A program made the position numbers and the translations under genes. A stretch of 23,770 bases of DNA from CAZYVD01 sp964651045 (GTDB lineage Bacteria; Zhuqueibacterota; QNDG01; DSAB01). The number at the start of each line of letters is the position of its first letter. Within the stretch, counting starts at the first letter, position 1. Shown here piece by piece: positions 16,328-23,717 of this stretch. The stretch lies in the NCBI GenBank assembly GCA_964651045.1, contig CAZYVD010000040.1:1-23770 (forward strand). Reading direction: 5' to 3'. The notes below the pieces were generated by a model, which saw only the letters and a list, made by a program, of their open reading frames with translations, was not told the origin of the DNA and did not search any database.

Positions 16328-17557
16328 CTACTCCTTTTTTGGCAGTATCCAATCCTTTAATATTAAGTGTCCCAATTTGTCTCTCTTTGTTTCAAGGTAG
16401 CGTGCATTAACTGGATTTGGCTTTACTTCAATTGGAACTCTTTCTACTATCTCGAGTCCATATCCCTTCAGTCCAACAATCTTTCGAGGATTATTCGTTA
16501 GAAGACGAAGCTTGTGACATCCGAGATCTGCTAGTATCTGCGCACCTACTCCATAATCCCTTAAATCTGGCCCAAACCCAAGCTCTTTGTTTGCCTCAAC
16601 AGTATCTTTCCCCTCATCCTGAAGTTGATAGGCACGAATCTTGTTGCTCAGTCCTATCCCTCTTCCCTCCTGCCTCATATATAAAAACACTCCGCTATCC
16701 TCTCTGCCAATCATTTCAAGCGCTTTCTGGAGCTGCTCTCCGCAGTCACACCTCATTGAACCAAACACATCGCCTGTGAGACATTCAGAGTGAACTCTGA
16801 CCAGTACAGGTTTATCCGGATCGATCTTTCCCTTTACAAGTGCCAGATGATGATGTTCATCTATGCTGCTTTCATAAAGATGGAGCACGAAATTTCCATA
16901 CTTTGTAGGAAACTTTGTACTAACAACACACCTTACAAGCTTATCATTTATGCTCCTGTATTCGATTAAATCTCGTACTGTTATTATTTTCAAATTAAAT
17001 TTTTTAGCCAGTTTGATTAGTTTTGGGAGGCGGGCCATAGTTCCGTCATCATCCATTATTTCACATAGTACTCCTGCAGGAGGTAGACCGGCAAGTCTTG
17101 CTAGATCGACAACAGATTCTGTATGCCCAGCCCTGCTTAAGACTCCACCCTTCTCAGCACGAAGCGGGAAAATATGCCCTGGCCGTACCAGATCTTCAGG
17201 TTTTGAATCTTCATCGATGAGAACTTTGATAGTCATCGCCCTGTCGTGAGCAGATATTCCTGTGGTAATGTCATTTGCAGCATCTACTGAAACCGTAAAA
17301 GATGTACCCATCTTTGAAGTGTTCTCTCTTACCATAGGCTGTAGATTCAGCTTGTCGAGTCTATCCCCTGTCATTGCAACACATATCAGGCCTCGACCAT
17401 GTTTTGCCATAAAGTTTATTTTCTCTGGTGTTATTGAAGAGGCAGCAGTTACAAAATCTCCTTCATTCTCTCTGTCTTCGTCATCAACTATGATGAGCAT
17501 CTTCCCCTGCCTGAAATCTTCAATGGCATCTTCTATAGAACTGAAATTTGATTTCAT
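16328..17557 (-). CDS. ribBA: bifunctional 3,4-dihydroxy-2-butanone-4-phosphate synthase / GTP cyclohydrolase II
   Basis: This fused enzyme supplies both precursors of lumazine. The N-terminal domain (1-~200) makes dihydroxybutanone phosphate from ribulose 5-phosphate and shows VDDEDRENEGDF (24-35), ISAHDRAMTI and RPGHIFPLRA. The C-terminal domain (~206-409) is GTP cyclohydrolase II, with zinc ligands Cys259, Cys270 and Cys272 in SECLTGDVFGSMRCDCG, followed by RQEGRGIGL and NNPRK. The zinc cysteine spacing (11, 2) matches E. coli RibA. Both active sites look intact, so no degenerate half is suspected. The ATG is 23 bases after ribE with AGGA about 10 bases upstream. Confidence 0.96.
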   Translation of the reverse strand: MKSNFSSIEDAIEDFRQGKMLIIVDDEDRENEGDFVTAASSITPEKINFMAKHGRGLICVAMTGDRLDKLNLQPMVRENTSKMGTSFTVSVDAANDITTGISAHDRAMTIKVLIDEDSKPEDLVRPGHIFPLRAEKGGVLSRAGHTESVVDLARLAGLPPAGVLCEIMDDDGTMARLPKLIKLAKKFNLKIITVRDLIEYRSINDKLVRCVVSTKFPTKYGNFVLHLYESSIDEHHHLALVKGKIDPDKPVLVRVHSECLTGDVFGSMRCDCGEQLQKALEMIGREDSGVFLYMRQEGRGIGLSNKIRAYQLQDEGKDTVEANKELGFGPDLRDYGVGAQILADLGCHKLRLLTNNPRKIVGLKGYGLEIVERVPIEVKPNPVNARYLETKRDKLGHLILKDWILPKKE

Positions 17558-17580
17558 TTTTATCTGTTCCTAAATTATGA

Positions 17581-18219
17581 TTAAAATCCGAGCGATCGCA
17601 ATCGCTCTTCGTTGATTGAGTCTCTCTTCCCTCTATTATGGATTAAGTTTTCAATATACTTTCCCAGAATATCAAATTCGATGTTAACCTCTGCTCCCCT
17701 TTTAATAAACTTTAGATTTGTGTTCTCCATTGTATATGGGATAATAGAAATCTTCAATCTGTTTTGTTTTATATCTGAGACTGTAAGACTGATTCCATCC
17801 AGTGCAATAGATCCTTTTATTACAGTGTATCTTAAAAATCTTTCTGGAATTTCGATAGTAAGCTGCGTTTCTGCACCATTCGAAATTATAGAGACAACCT
17901 TTGCAGTTGTATCTACATGTCCCTGCAGGAAATGACCACTAAAACGATCCCTAACACTCATTGCTCTTTCAAGATTTACCAAGGAAGACATCCTTATGTT
18001 CTTGAGAGTCGACCTTTTAAGTGTCTCTTCAACTGCAGTTACCCTAAACCAAGATTCACCGACTTCAACAGCAGTCAGGCACACACCATTGACTGCTATC
18101 GAATGTTCAGGTGAAAGATCCTCCAGAATTCGTGATGCTTCTATTTTAAATATCCTGCCGCCAGATATATTATCGATACCAGAGACTCTGCCGATCTCCT
18201 CAACTATTCCTGTAAACAT
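17581..18219 (-). CDS. ribE: riboflavin synthase alpha chain
   Basis: It dismutates two lumazine molecules to riboflavin and 5-amino-6-ribitylaminouracil; it is typically a trimer. The 212 residues form two homologous lumazine-binding halves: MFTGIVEEIG opens the first, with SIAVNGVCLTAV, and GHFLQGHVDTT opens the second, with SIALDGISLTVSD. The C-terminal helix needed for trimerisation is present. The ATG directly follows the ribD stop (TAGATG) with GGGAG upstream, so translation is coupled. The last codons contain a perfect 7-base hairpin described separately. Confidence 0.96.
   Translation of the reverse strand: MFTGIVEEIGRVSGIDNISGGRIFKIEASRILEDLSPEHSIAVNGVCLTAVEVGESWFRVTAVEETLKRSTLKNIRMSSLVNLERAMSVRDRFSGHFLQGHVDTTAKVVSIISNGAETQLTIEIPERFLRYTVIKGSIALDGISLTVSDIKQNRLKISIIPYTMENTNLKFIKRGAEVNIEFDILGKYIENLIHNRGKRDSINEERLRSLGF
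17590..17607. repeat. perfect short hairpin at the ribE 3' end
   Basis: GAGCGAT and ATCGCTC flank a 4-base loop inside the last ribE codons. On the minus strand it is followed by GGATTTTAA, not a clean U-run, so it is at most a weak pause, partial terminator or mRNA-stabilising stem between ribE and ribBA. It may be a coincidence of codons. Confidence 0.3.
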
Positions 18220-19305
18220 CTATCTTCTCCCATCAAAAACAATCTCAGATCCACTTTTGTACCATTTGAAATCTCTGAATGTTATAGCATCATCAATATC
18301 TACTATTCCAAGGTCTCCTACAGATTCAACACCACTACCAAAAATCTTTGGAGCTATGAAAGTTACTACTCGATCAAACTCACCGCGCTTCAAAAAAGAG
18401 GTAAATACCTTTTTGCCGCCTTCAACAACTACTGACGCAACGCCTCTTTTGGCCATCCTTAAGAGAACTTTCTCTATATCTAAATCTCCCTCTCGCGATT
18501 CTGGCATAGTCCAGATTTCTGCACCAAGATCTTTTATCTTCTTGATCTTATTCTCTGGGGCATGTTCTGTTGTTATTATTACGGTATTTTCGCTATCGTT
18601 TAGATGAAGAAGTCTTGCGGTCAGTGGAATGCGGCATTTTGTGTCTAATATAAATCTTTTCTTTTTCCTGCTCTTTATCTTACGAACAGTCAATTCTGGA
18701 TCATCTTTAATCACAGTATTTATGCCTACTAAAATTGAATCATACTCTTTCCTGATTTTATGAACCATCTTGAGCGACTCCTTACCCGTAATCCACTTCG
18801 AGTGAAATTCTTTTGTTGCAATCCTGCCATCAATAGTCTGAGCAATTTTCAGTACGACAAACGGCTTTTTCTTTGTAATGAACTTAAAATATACTTCATT
18901 TAATCTTAAGCACTCTTCTTTCATTATTCCAACTTCTGTAGCAACGCCTGCACTCTTTAGCTTCCTAACGCCCTTTCCATTTACTAATGGATTTGGATCG
19001 AGCGTTCCAATCACTACCCTTTTAATGCCAGATTGTATTATAAAATCTACACATGGAGGAGTCTTACCAAAATGGCAGCATGGTTCGAGATTAACATACA
19101 ATGTCGCCCTATCTAAACACTCACCCTTAAGTCTATAAAGAGCTTCTATTTCTGCATGGGGTCCTCCAAAAACCTTATGAAATCCCCTTCCAATAATCTT
19201 TCCATCCAGAACTATGAGTGCACCAACCATAGGATTAGGGCTTACATATCCTCTGCCCATCGAAGCCAGACTAAGCACTTTTTTCATGTAAAAATTGTCG
19301 TCCAT
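18220..19305 (-). CDS. ribD: bifunctional diaminohydroxyphosphoribosylaminopyrimidine deaminase / 5-amino-6-(5-phosphoribosylamino)uracil reductase
   Basis: It carries out the second and third steps of the pyrimidine branch of riboflavin synthesis. From the ATG at 19305 it is 361 residues. The deaminase half has the zinc site His50-Ala-Glu52 (GGPHAEIEA), Cys76 (LEPCCHFGKTPPC) and Cys85, matching E. coli spacing. The NADPH-dependent reductase half begins near PFVVLKIAQTIDGRIA and includes GINTVIKDDPELTVR and VVVEGGKKV. The frame stays open 30 codons further upstream, to 19395, but those codons run through the terminator hairpin and the riboswitch 3' end, so they are rejected as coding. The Shine-Dalgarno GAGGG lies in the terminator's 3' arm, 10 bases before the ATG. 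First gene of the FMN-regulated operon. Confidence 0.96.
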   Translation of the reverse strand: MDDNFYMKKVLSLASMGRGYVSPNPMVGALIVLDGKIIGRGFHKVFGGPHAEIEALYRLKGECLDRATLYVNLEPCCHFGKTPPCVDFIIQSGIKRVVIGTLDPNPLVNGKGVRKLKSAGVATEVGIMKEECLRLNEVYFKFITKKKPFVVLKIAQTIDGRIATKEFHSKWITGKESLKMVHKIRKEYDSILVGINTVIKDDPELTVRKIKSRKKKRFILDTKCRIPLTARLLHLNDSENTVIITTEHAPENKIKKIKDLGAEIWTMPESREGDLDIEKVLLRMAKRGVASVVVEGGKKVFTSFLKRGEFDRVVTFIAPKIFGSGVESVGDLGIVDIDDAITFRDFKWYKSGSEIVFDGRR

Positions 19306-19307
19306 AT

Positions 19308-19341
19308 AAAAAAAGCCCTCAAAGTCTATTCTTTCAGGGCT
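19308..19341 (-). terminator. riboswitch-controlled intrinsic terminator before ribD
   Basis: On the minus strand AGCCCTGAAAG and CTTTGAGGGCT form an 11-base stem with a single G-G mismatch around the loop AATAGA, followed directly by seven T residues that end 2 bases before the ribD ATG. A stretch AAAGT at 19353-19357 could pair with ACTTT of the 3' arm as part of an anti-terminator when FMN is absent. The 3' arm also contains the ribD Shine-Dalgarno. Confidence 0.85.
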
Positions 19342-19363
19342 AAATAAAACATACTTTATGTCC

Positions 19364-19576
19364 TCTTCTTCCATCCGGACTATCACCGTCGGCACCAGAA
19401 TTTCACTGGATCGGCTCGGAATTGCACCAAAAGGGTTCTAATCTTAAATCCTGTCTCTATTACAATCTCTCTGCTTCCTGTTCGCAGCTCTTTCCTTCAC
19501 TTGCTGCTTCTGATACATTCCCGAGTTCGTGGGCTGTCACCACCGGTGAGGAGTTTCACCTCGCCCTGAAGAAAAC
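19364..19576 (-). promoter_or_regulatory. FMN riboswitch (RFN element)
   Basis: Read on the minus strand, the leader contains the conserved RFN blocks in order: TTTTCTTCAGGGCGAGGTGA, then CTCACCGGTGGTGAC with AGCCC, a variable helical arm, GAGCCGATCCAGTGAAATTC, TGGTGCCGACGGTGATAGTC and CCGGATGGAAGAAGA. The closing P1 helix pairs TTTTCTTC with GAAGAAGA. The variable arm is rather long compared with compact examples. Binding of FMN is expected to favour the terminator at 19308-19341 and turn off riboflavin synthesis genes. The predicted transcription start falls almost at the first base of P1. Confidence 0.96.
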
Positions 19577-19582
19577 AAGTTT

Positions 19583-19611
19583 AATTTAATTATTCTTTCC
19601 TAACTTGTCAA
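19583..19611 (-). promoter_or_regulatory. promoter of the rib operon
   Basis: Minus-strand TTGACA (19606-19611), a 17-base spacer and TAAATT (19583-19588; 4 of 6 matches) place the start near 19576, at the 5' edge of the riboswitch. Confidence 0.7.
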
Positions 19612-19696
19612 GCCTTATTTTCAATTTCTCAATAGACTATTTGTTGTATTTCTCAGAAAAAAAATACTACATATAGACAATTTTATCATTTTTTTC

Positions 19697-19725
19697 TTGA
19701 CATTCACAATTGATATTCTTATGTT
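19697..19725 (+). promoter_or_regulatory. promoter of nrdJ
   Basis: TTGACA (19697-19702), a 17-base spacer and TATGTT (19720-19725; 4 of 6 matches) precede nrdJ, with an expected start near 19732 and a leader of about 40 bases. It diverges from the rib promoter about 85 bases away. No cobalamin riboswitch fits into the short leader. Confidence 0.65.
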
Positions 19726-19773
19726 TGTTTTTAGTGATTATCCTACCGCTCATTACAACATGAGAGTGATGCC

Positions 19774-22149
19774 ATGTCTGCAAATGCCAACAAAAATAAA
19801 ATAGATATGATAAACCTTTTTGATCCTGATGATAACGGTCACGACTCAGACAAGTCATCCGAAATCATAGGAATCTCAAACCCGGGAGACCAAAATCATA
19901 CTCTCGAAGATATTGCAGAGGTAGTTGATAGAGAAAAGATAGATTTTACCGAAAATGCAATAAAGGTTCTTGAAAGAAGGTATCTGAAAAAGGATGACAA
20001 AGGGGATGTCATTGAAACACCATCCGAGATGTTTCGAAGAGTTGCTTCTGCAGTAGCCTCTGCAGATCTGTTCTACGATCCAGAAGCCGATGTTAAATCT
20101 ACAGAAGAAAAGTTTTATTCAGTGCTAAAGAATCTTGAATTTTTGCCAAACTCTCCAACATTAATGAATGCAGGAAGAGAATTAAACCAACTATCTGCAT
20201 GTTTTGTTCTTCCAATTGAAGACTCGATGAATTCTATATTTGAGGCAGTTAAAAACACGGCTTTGATCCACAAGTCAGGAGGAGGCACTGGCTTTTCCTT
20301 TTCAAGAATACGCCCTAAAAACGATATTGTAAAATCAACAAAGGGAATAGCCTCAGGTCCCATTTCATTTCTTCATGTGTTCGATGCGGCTACTGAGACT
20401 GTAAAGCAGGGAGGTACAAGAAGAGGGGCTAACATGGCCATTCTCAGAGTCGATCATCCAGATATAATGGATTTTATTCACTGCAAGGATGGAGATAATG
20501 TTCTAAACAATTTCAATATATCTGTTGCAGTAACAGAGGAGTTCTGGAAGGCTCTCGAATCTGGAAAGGAGTATAACCTTATAAATCCGCATTCAGGAGA
20601 GGTTGTTGGAAGCCTCAGTGCCCGAAAGGTATTTGATGAAATGGTGTATCGTGCCTGGGAAAATGGAGATCCTGGTATTGTATTCATCGATAGAATCAAT
20701 CGTGATAATATGGTTCCACAAATCGGAGAAATCGAGGCAACAAATCCATGTGGCGAACAGCCCCTTCTTCCATTTGAATCGTGTAATCTGGGATCAATAA
20801 ACCTGTCAAAGATGGTGAAAGAGAATAAAACAGAGATAGATTATGAGAGGCTTCTATCAACTGTCAGAGTTGCCGTCCATTTTCTTGATAATGTAATAGA
20901 TGTAAACAGCTATCCGCTCGAAAAGATCGAAAGACAGACAAAGATGACAAGAAAAATTGGGCTCGGGGTAATGGGATTTGCAGATATGCTTATAAAACTC
21001 AATGTTCCATACAACTCCAAAAGAGCCCTTGAAATTGCAGAAGAGGTAATGAGTTTCATCAATAATGAGGCAAAAAAGAAGTCACAGGAGATCGCTCTTC
21101 AGAGAGGCGAATTCCCTGCATTTCAAGAGAGCGTTTATGCTAAAAGAAATGAACCTCCGATTCGTAATGCTACAAGAACAACGATTGCCCCTACAGGAAC
21201 AATAAGTATCATTGCAGGATGTTCAAGTGGAATAGAGCCTCTGTTTGCACTATCATTTACACGCCACGTAATGGATGATGACCGGCTTCCAGAAATAAAT
21301 CCACTCTTTCTTGAGAGACTCAAGGAACTGGATCTGGATAAAGAACATATTATTAGAAAAGTTGCAGAAAAGGGCTCTCTTAATGAAATAGATGAGATTC
21401 CTGATGAAATAAAAAAGGTGTTCTGCACCTCCCATGAAATATCTCCAGAATGGCACGTAAGAATGCAGGCAGCATTTCAAAAACATACCGATAACGCTGT
21501 TTCCAAGACTGTAAATTTTTCAAACAGTGCAACAGTTGAGGATGTCTCAAAGGTATATCGTCTTGCTCATGATCTTGGATGTAAGGGGGTTACGATATAC
21601 AGAGATGGCTCAAGGTCAAAACAGGTTCTGAACAAGGGAATAAAAAAAGAAACAAAAAAATTCGGCTCCAGGCCTTCGATTCTTTCCGGAACTACTACAA
21701 AATTAAACACAGGACAGGGATCGCTCTATATAACGATAAATACAGACGATAACAATCATCCAGTTGAAGTATTTGCAAATATCGGAAAGAGCGGTGGTGA
21801 TACTGCTGCACTCTCTGAAGCAATCGGAAGATTGATTTCTATTGCACTTCAAAAAAATGTGAAGGTTGAAGAGATATGCAAGACTCTTATTGGTATAACA
21901 GGTTCACGACCTGTATGGAATAACGGCATACTCGTTAAATCTGTCCCGGATGCCATAGGCCAGATTCTTATGGAACGATTTGGGACCAAAAATAATCCGA
22001 CCAAGAAATCATTGCAAACCGATTTAAAAAAAGACAGCCCACAATTTCAAGAAATTTCAGGCCCAGAATGTCCAGAATGTGGAAGTACAATGGAAACAGA
22101 AGGAGGATGCAGTGTGTGCAGGGTGTGTGGTTATTCCCATTGTGGATAG
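19774..22149 (+). CDS. nrdJ: adenosylcobalamin-dependent (class II) ribonucleoside-diphosphate reductase
   Basis: It reduces ribonucleotides to deoxyribonucleotides using coenzyme B12, independent of oxygen. In 791 residues the active site is complete: Cys143 (LSACFVLP) and Cys337 (ESCNLGSIN) form the redox pair, and Asn324, Cys326 and Glu328 (NPCGEQ) form the thiyl-radical site. The Cys326-Cys337 spacing of 11 agrees with the Thermotoga enzyme. GGTGFSFSR, GGTRRGANMA and APTGTISIIAG are typical of the family. The C-terminus (766-790) has six cysteines in CPECG...CSVCRVCGYSHC, a zinc-ribbon-like tail that also carries the shuttle cysteines. No N-terminal ATP-cone is apparent. GAGAG precedes the ATG by 7 bases. 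No intein or truncation is seen. Confidence 0.95.
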   Translation: MSANANKNKIDMINLFDPDDNGHDSDKSSEIIGISNPGDQNHTLEDIAEVVDREKIDFTENAIKVLERRYLKKDDKGDVIETPSEMFRRVASAVASADLFYDPEADVKSTEEKFYSVLKNLEFLPNSPTLMNAGRELNQLSACFVLPIEDSMNSIFEAVKNTALIHKSGGGTGFSFSRIRPKNDIVKSTKGIASGPISFLHVFDAATETVKQGGTRRGANMAILRVDHPDIMDFIHCKDGDNVLNNFNISVAVTEEFWKALESGKEYNLINPHSGEVVGSLSARKVFDEMVYRAWENGDPGIVFIDRINRDNMVPQIGEIEATNPCGEQPLLPFESCNLGSINLSKMVKENKTEIDYERLLSTVRVAVHFLDNVIDVNSYPLEKIERQTKMTRKIGLGVMGFADMLIKLNVPYNSKRALEIAEEVMSFINNEAKKKSQEIALQRGEFPAFQESVYAKRNEPPIRNATRTTIAPTGTISIIAGCSSGIEPLFALSFTRHVMDDDRLPEINPLFLERLKELDLDKEHIIRKVAEKGSLNEIDEIPDEIKKVFCTSHEISPEWHVRMQAAFQKHTDNAVSKTVNFSNSATVEDVSKVYRLAHDLGCKGVTIYRDGSRSKQVLNKGIKKETKKFGSRPSILSGTTTKLNTGQGSLYITINTDDNNHPVEVFANIGKSGGDTAALSEAIGRLISIALQKNVKVEEICKTLIGITGSRPVWNNGILVKSVPDAIGQILMERFGTKNNPTKKSLQTDLKKDSPQFQEISGPECPECGSTMETEGGCSVCRVCGYSHCG

Positions 22150-22159
22150 AGCATTATAA

Positions 22160-22978
22160 ATGAAAAAAAAATCTCGAAAACCAAAGGTTCGACTGAAAGA
22201 TAGGAATCTCGGTGAGGAATGGATTGGAATCGATCTTAATGGGGGAAAATATGAAATCGATGCAAACACGGGAAAACGAATATTTATGGGGCTCCTGCTC
22301 ATCACGATTCTCATCCTCGGTGCAATAGGCCTCCTTTTCTGGTATCTAACTCTTCCACGACTTGCCCAGTTTCATCCCTCTTTACCCATTATCATTGGAA
22401 TAGTTCTTCTCTCATTATGGCTTATAGTTGCCCTGTGGTTTGTCCTCATGGCCCTTTCAATATGGCTTGAAAAGGATATCTATATGCGATTTGGGTCAAG
22501 GGAAATCTCAATTACTTTCATGGTTCCTATTGTTTTTAAGATTGGAATAAGACTAGGTATCTCAAAGGACAAGCTAAGTAACTCTTTTGTAAAGGTCTGC
22601 AATTCAATAATCAGCACAAGAGCAAAGAAAATAAAACCTGAGAATCTGCTAATTTTACTACCAAGATGTCTTCAAAAACAGTTAATCGAGAGAATTAAAA
22701 AATTCTCTGCGCAAATGAACATTCCTACATATATTGTCGGTGGAGGCTCAAAGGCACGACAGATTGTTTATAAATTGAAGCCAAAGGCGATTATTGGTGT
22801 GGCATGTGAAAGGGACCTACTGAGCGGTATCAAGGACGTAATCGATCAGATTCCCGTAATAGGCATTCCTAACATTCGTCCGGAAGGGCCCTGTAAGGAT
22901 ACATTGATAGATCTAAATGAGTTTGAAAAAGCAGTAAAAACCTTTCTTGATATCGATACTGCAAACCTTACCGTTTAA
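22160..22978 (+). CDS. DUF116 family membrane protein lacking the central cysteine cluster
   Basis: This 272-residue protein has a basic, charged N-terminus (1-40), two strong membrane helices (about 42-64 and 75-102) and a C-terminal DUF116 domain. Recognised family blocks are LLPRCLQ (Cys170), YIVGGGSKAR (191-200), GVACERDLLSGI (Cys216) and NIRPEGPCKDT (Cys245). Family members I know carry HCLQ and then about 20 more residues with extra cysteines including a CKRCGKC-type motif before the glycine-rich segment. Here the interval is only about 20 residues, His is replaced by Arg, and those cysteines are absent, with the frame intact. The function of DUF116 is not established; a metal- or cluster-binding role would be affected. 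It lies 10 bases after nrdJ and is probably co-transcribed with it. Confidence 0.85.
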   Translation: MKKKSRKPKVRLKDRNLGEEWIGIDLNGGKYEIDANTGKRIFMGLLLITILILGAIGLLFWYLTLPRLAQFHPSLPIIIGIVLLSLWLIVALWFVLMALSIWLEKDIYMRFGSREISITFMVPIVFKIGIRLGISKDKLSNSFVKVCNSIISTRAKKIKPENLLILLPRCLQKQLIERIKKFSAQMNIPTYIVGGGSKARQIVYKLKPKAIIGVACERDLLSGIKDVIDQIPVIGIPNIRPEGPCKDTLIDLNEFEKAVKTFLDIDTANLTV

Positions 22979-23047
22979 GAGACTGTATCAACCACCCCTA
23001 TCTTTACAAATAGTTATGAATATACTTACGTCAGTGATTCAAGAATC

Positions 23048-23076
23048 TTGACTAATAGAGCAATTTTCTATATACT
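23048..23076 (+). promoter_or_regulatory. promoter of the toxin-antitoxin locus
   Basis: TTGACT (23048-23053), a 17-base spacer and TATACT (23071-23076) form one of the best promoter matches in the window (5 of 6 at each hexamer). The start should fall inside the operator at 23078-23095. Confidence 0.7.
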
Positions 23077-23095
23077 ATGTACATGTTAGAGTACA
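23077..23095. promoter_or_regulatory. two-box YefM-type operator
   Basis: TGTACA at 23078-23083 and AGTACA at 23090-23095 are centred 12 bases apart. The first box is part of the longer palindrome ATGTACAT. Known yefM-yoeB operators consist of a long and a short palindrome with TGTACA cores at this centre-to-centre distance. It overlaps the expected transcription start, fitting autorepression by the antitoxin-toxin complex. Confidence 0.6.
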
Positions 23096-23111
23096 CAAAG
23101 AGAGGAAAGAA

Positions 23112-23372
23112 ATGACGACAATAACCGCAACAGATGCAAGACGGGATTTTTTTGAATTAATCAAAAATGCAACTAAGGGTCATAAGATTTACAAAATTCA
23201 TCACCATAAAGGTACCGCTGTATTAATGTCAGAGGATGATTATGAAAGCCTTGTTGAAACGTGAGAACTCCTTTCTATTCCAGGCTTTCATGATAGCATT
23301 AAGAAGTCGGTCAAACAAATGGAAAATGGTGAAACGTTTTCTTTAAACGAAGTTTTTGAGGCAGATAAATGA
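23112..23372 (+). pseudogene. Phd/YefM-type antitoxin interrupted by a nonsense codon
   Basis: The frame opens with ATG after AGAGG at a 6-base spacing. It reads MTTITATDARRDFFELIKNA..., a Phd/YefM N-terminal DNA-binding fold, up to YESLVET at codon 50, where TGA (23262-23264) stops it. Reading through, the frame continues ELLSIPGFHDSIKKSVKQ... to a natural TGA at 23370-23372, total 86 codons. Relatives have Leu at the stop position (ETLELLS), so TTA to TGA is the simplest lesion. The truncated product would keep operator binding but lose the C-terminal toxin-neutralising segment. Its stop overlaps the toxin ATG (ATGA). A sequencing error cannot be excluded. Confidence 0.8.
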
Positions 23373-23625
23373 ACCCTTATGAGATTCGTTTCACCAGAGA
23401 AGCAGCAAAGGATGTTAAGAAACTTACACCTCGTCTGAAGAAAAAGCTTAGAGAAATACTTGAAAGTAATATTGCGATAGATCCGTTTAGCGGGAAAAAC
23501 TAGTTGGGGATCTTAAAGGGTTTTATTCCGTACGTTTAACTTACCAGGATAGAATTGTTTATTCAATTGATCAAAAAAACCATATAGTTTTTATCCATCG
23601 AGCAAGAACACATTATAGCGAATGA
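23369..23625 (+). pseudogene. RelE/ParE-superfamily toxin with a one-base frameshift
   Basis: The ATG overlaps the antitoxin stop. The zero frame reads MNPYEIRFTREAAKDVKKLT... to SGKN and meets TAG at 23501-23503 after 44 codons. Moving to the -1 frame at 23500 continues LVGDLKGFYSVRLTYQDRIV...VFIHRARTHYSE to a stop at 23623-23625, giving an 85-residue toxin of normal family length. The break sits at GGGAAAAAC; one A is apparently missing from the run. The family toxins are ribosome-dependent RNases that are neutralised by Phd/YefM partners. The 44-residue fragment lacks the C-terminal catalytic part and should be inactive, unless ribosomal frameshifting at the A-run restores the frame. Confidence 0.8.
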
Positions 23626-23689
23626 GTGATCTACATTATTCTGTTAAGGAAAATATGAATCATAAGAAAGTTAAAGAGGGGTTAAGCTC

Positions 23690-23717
23690 CGCAGGGGCTC
23701 TTGCCCCTGCGATTTTG
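23690..23717 (+). terminator. intrinsic terminator downstream of the toxin-antitoxin locus
   Basis: CGCAGGGGC and GCCCCTGCG form a perfect 9-base GC-rich stem with the loop TCTT, followed by ATTTTG. The U-tract is short, so termination strength is moderate. It lies 65 bases after the toxin frame. The region from there to the window end shows nothing else I can support. Confidence 0.65.

Noticed and set aside
17996..18607. 203-codon plus-strand open frame opposite ribE and ribD
   Set aside because: It crosses the junction of two well-supported genes on the other strand, has a serine/threonine/proline-rich composition typical of antisense shadows, and has no promoter or ribosome-binding site that I can see.
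19306..19395. Upstream extension of ribD by 30 codons
   Set aside because: The codons would be the terminator hairpin, the T-tract and the riboswitch 3' end; family proteins start close to the deaminase domain, as the ATG at 19305 does.
19664..19679. Possible NrdR box upstream of nrdJ (ATACTACATATAGACA)
   Set aside because: Only about 11 of 16 positions match the usual palindromic consensus, the right half is poor, and no second box is found at the expected ~31-base spacing.
23262..23264. Antitoxin TGA read as selenocysteine or tryptophan
   Set aside because: Other genes in the window use TGA as an ordinary stop (recN, ribH), no SECIS-like stem follows immediately, and relatives have Leu at this position.
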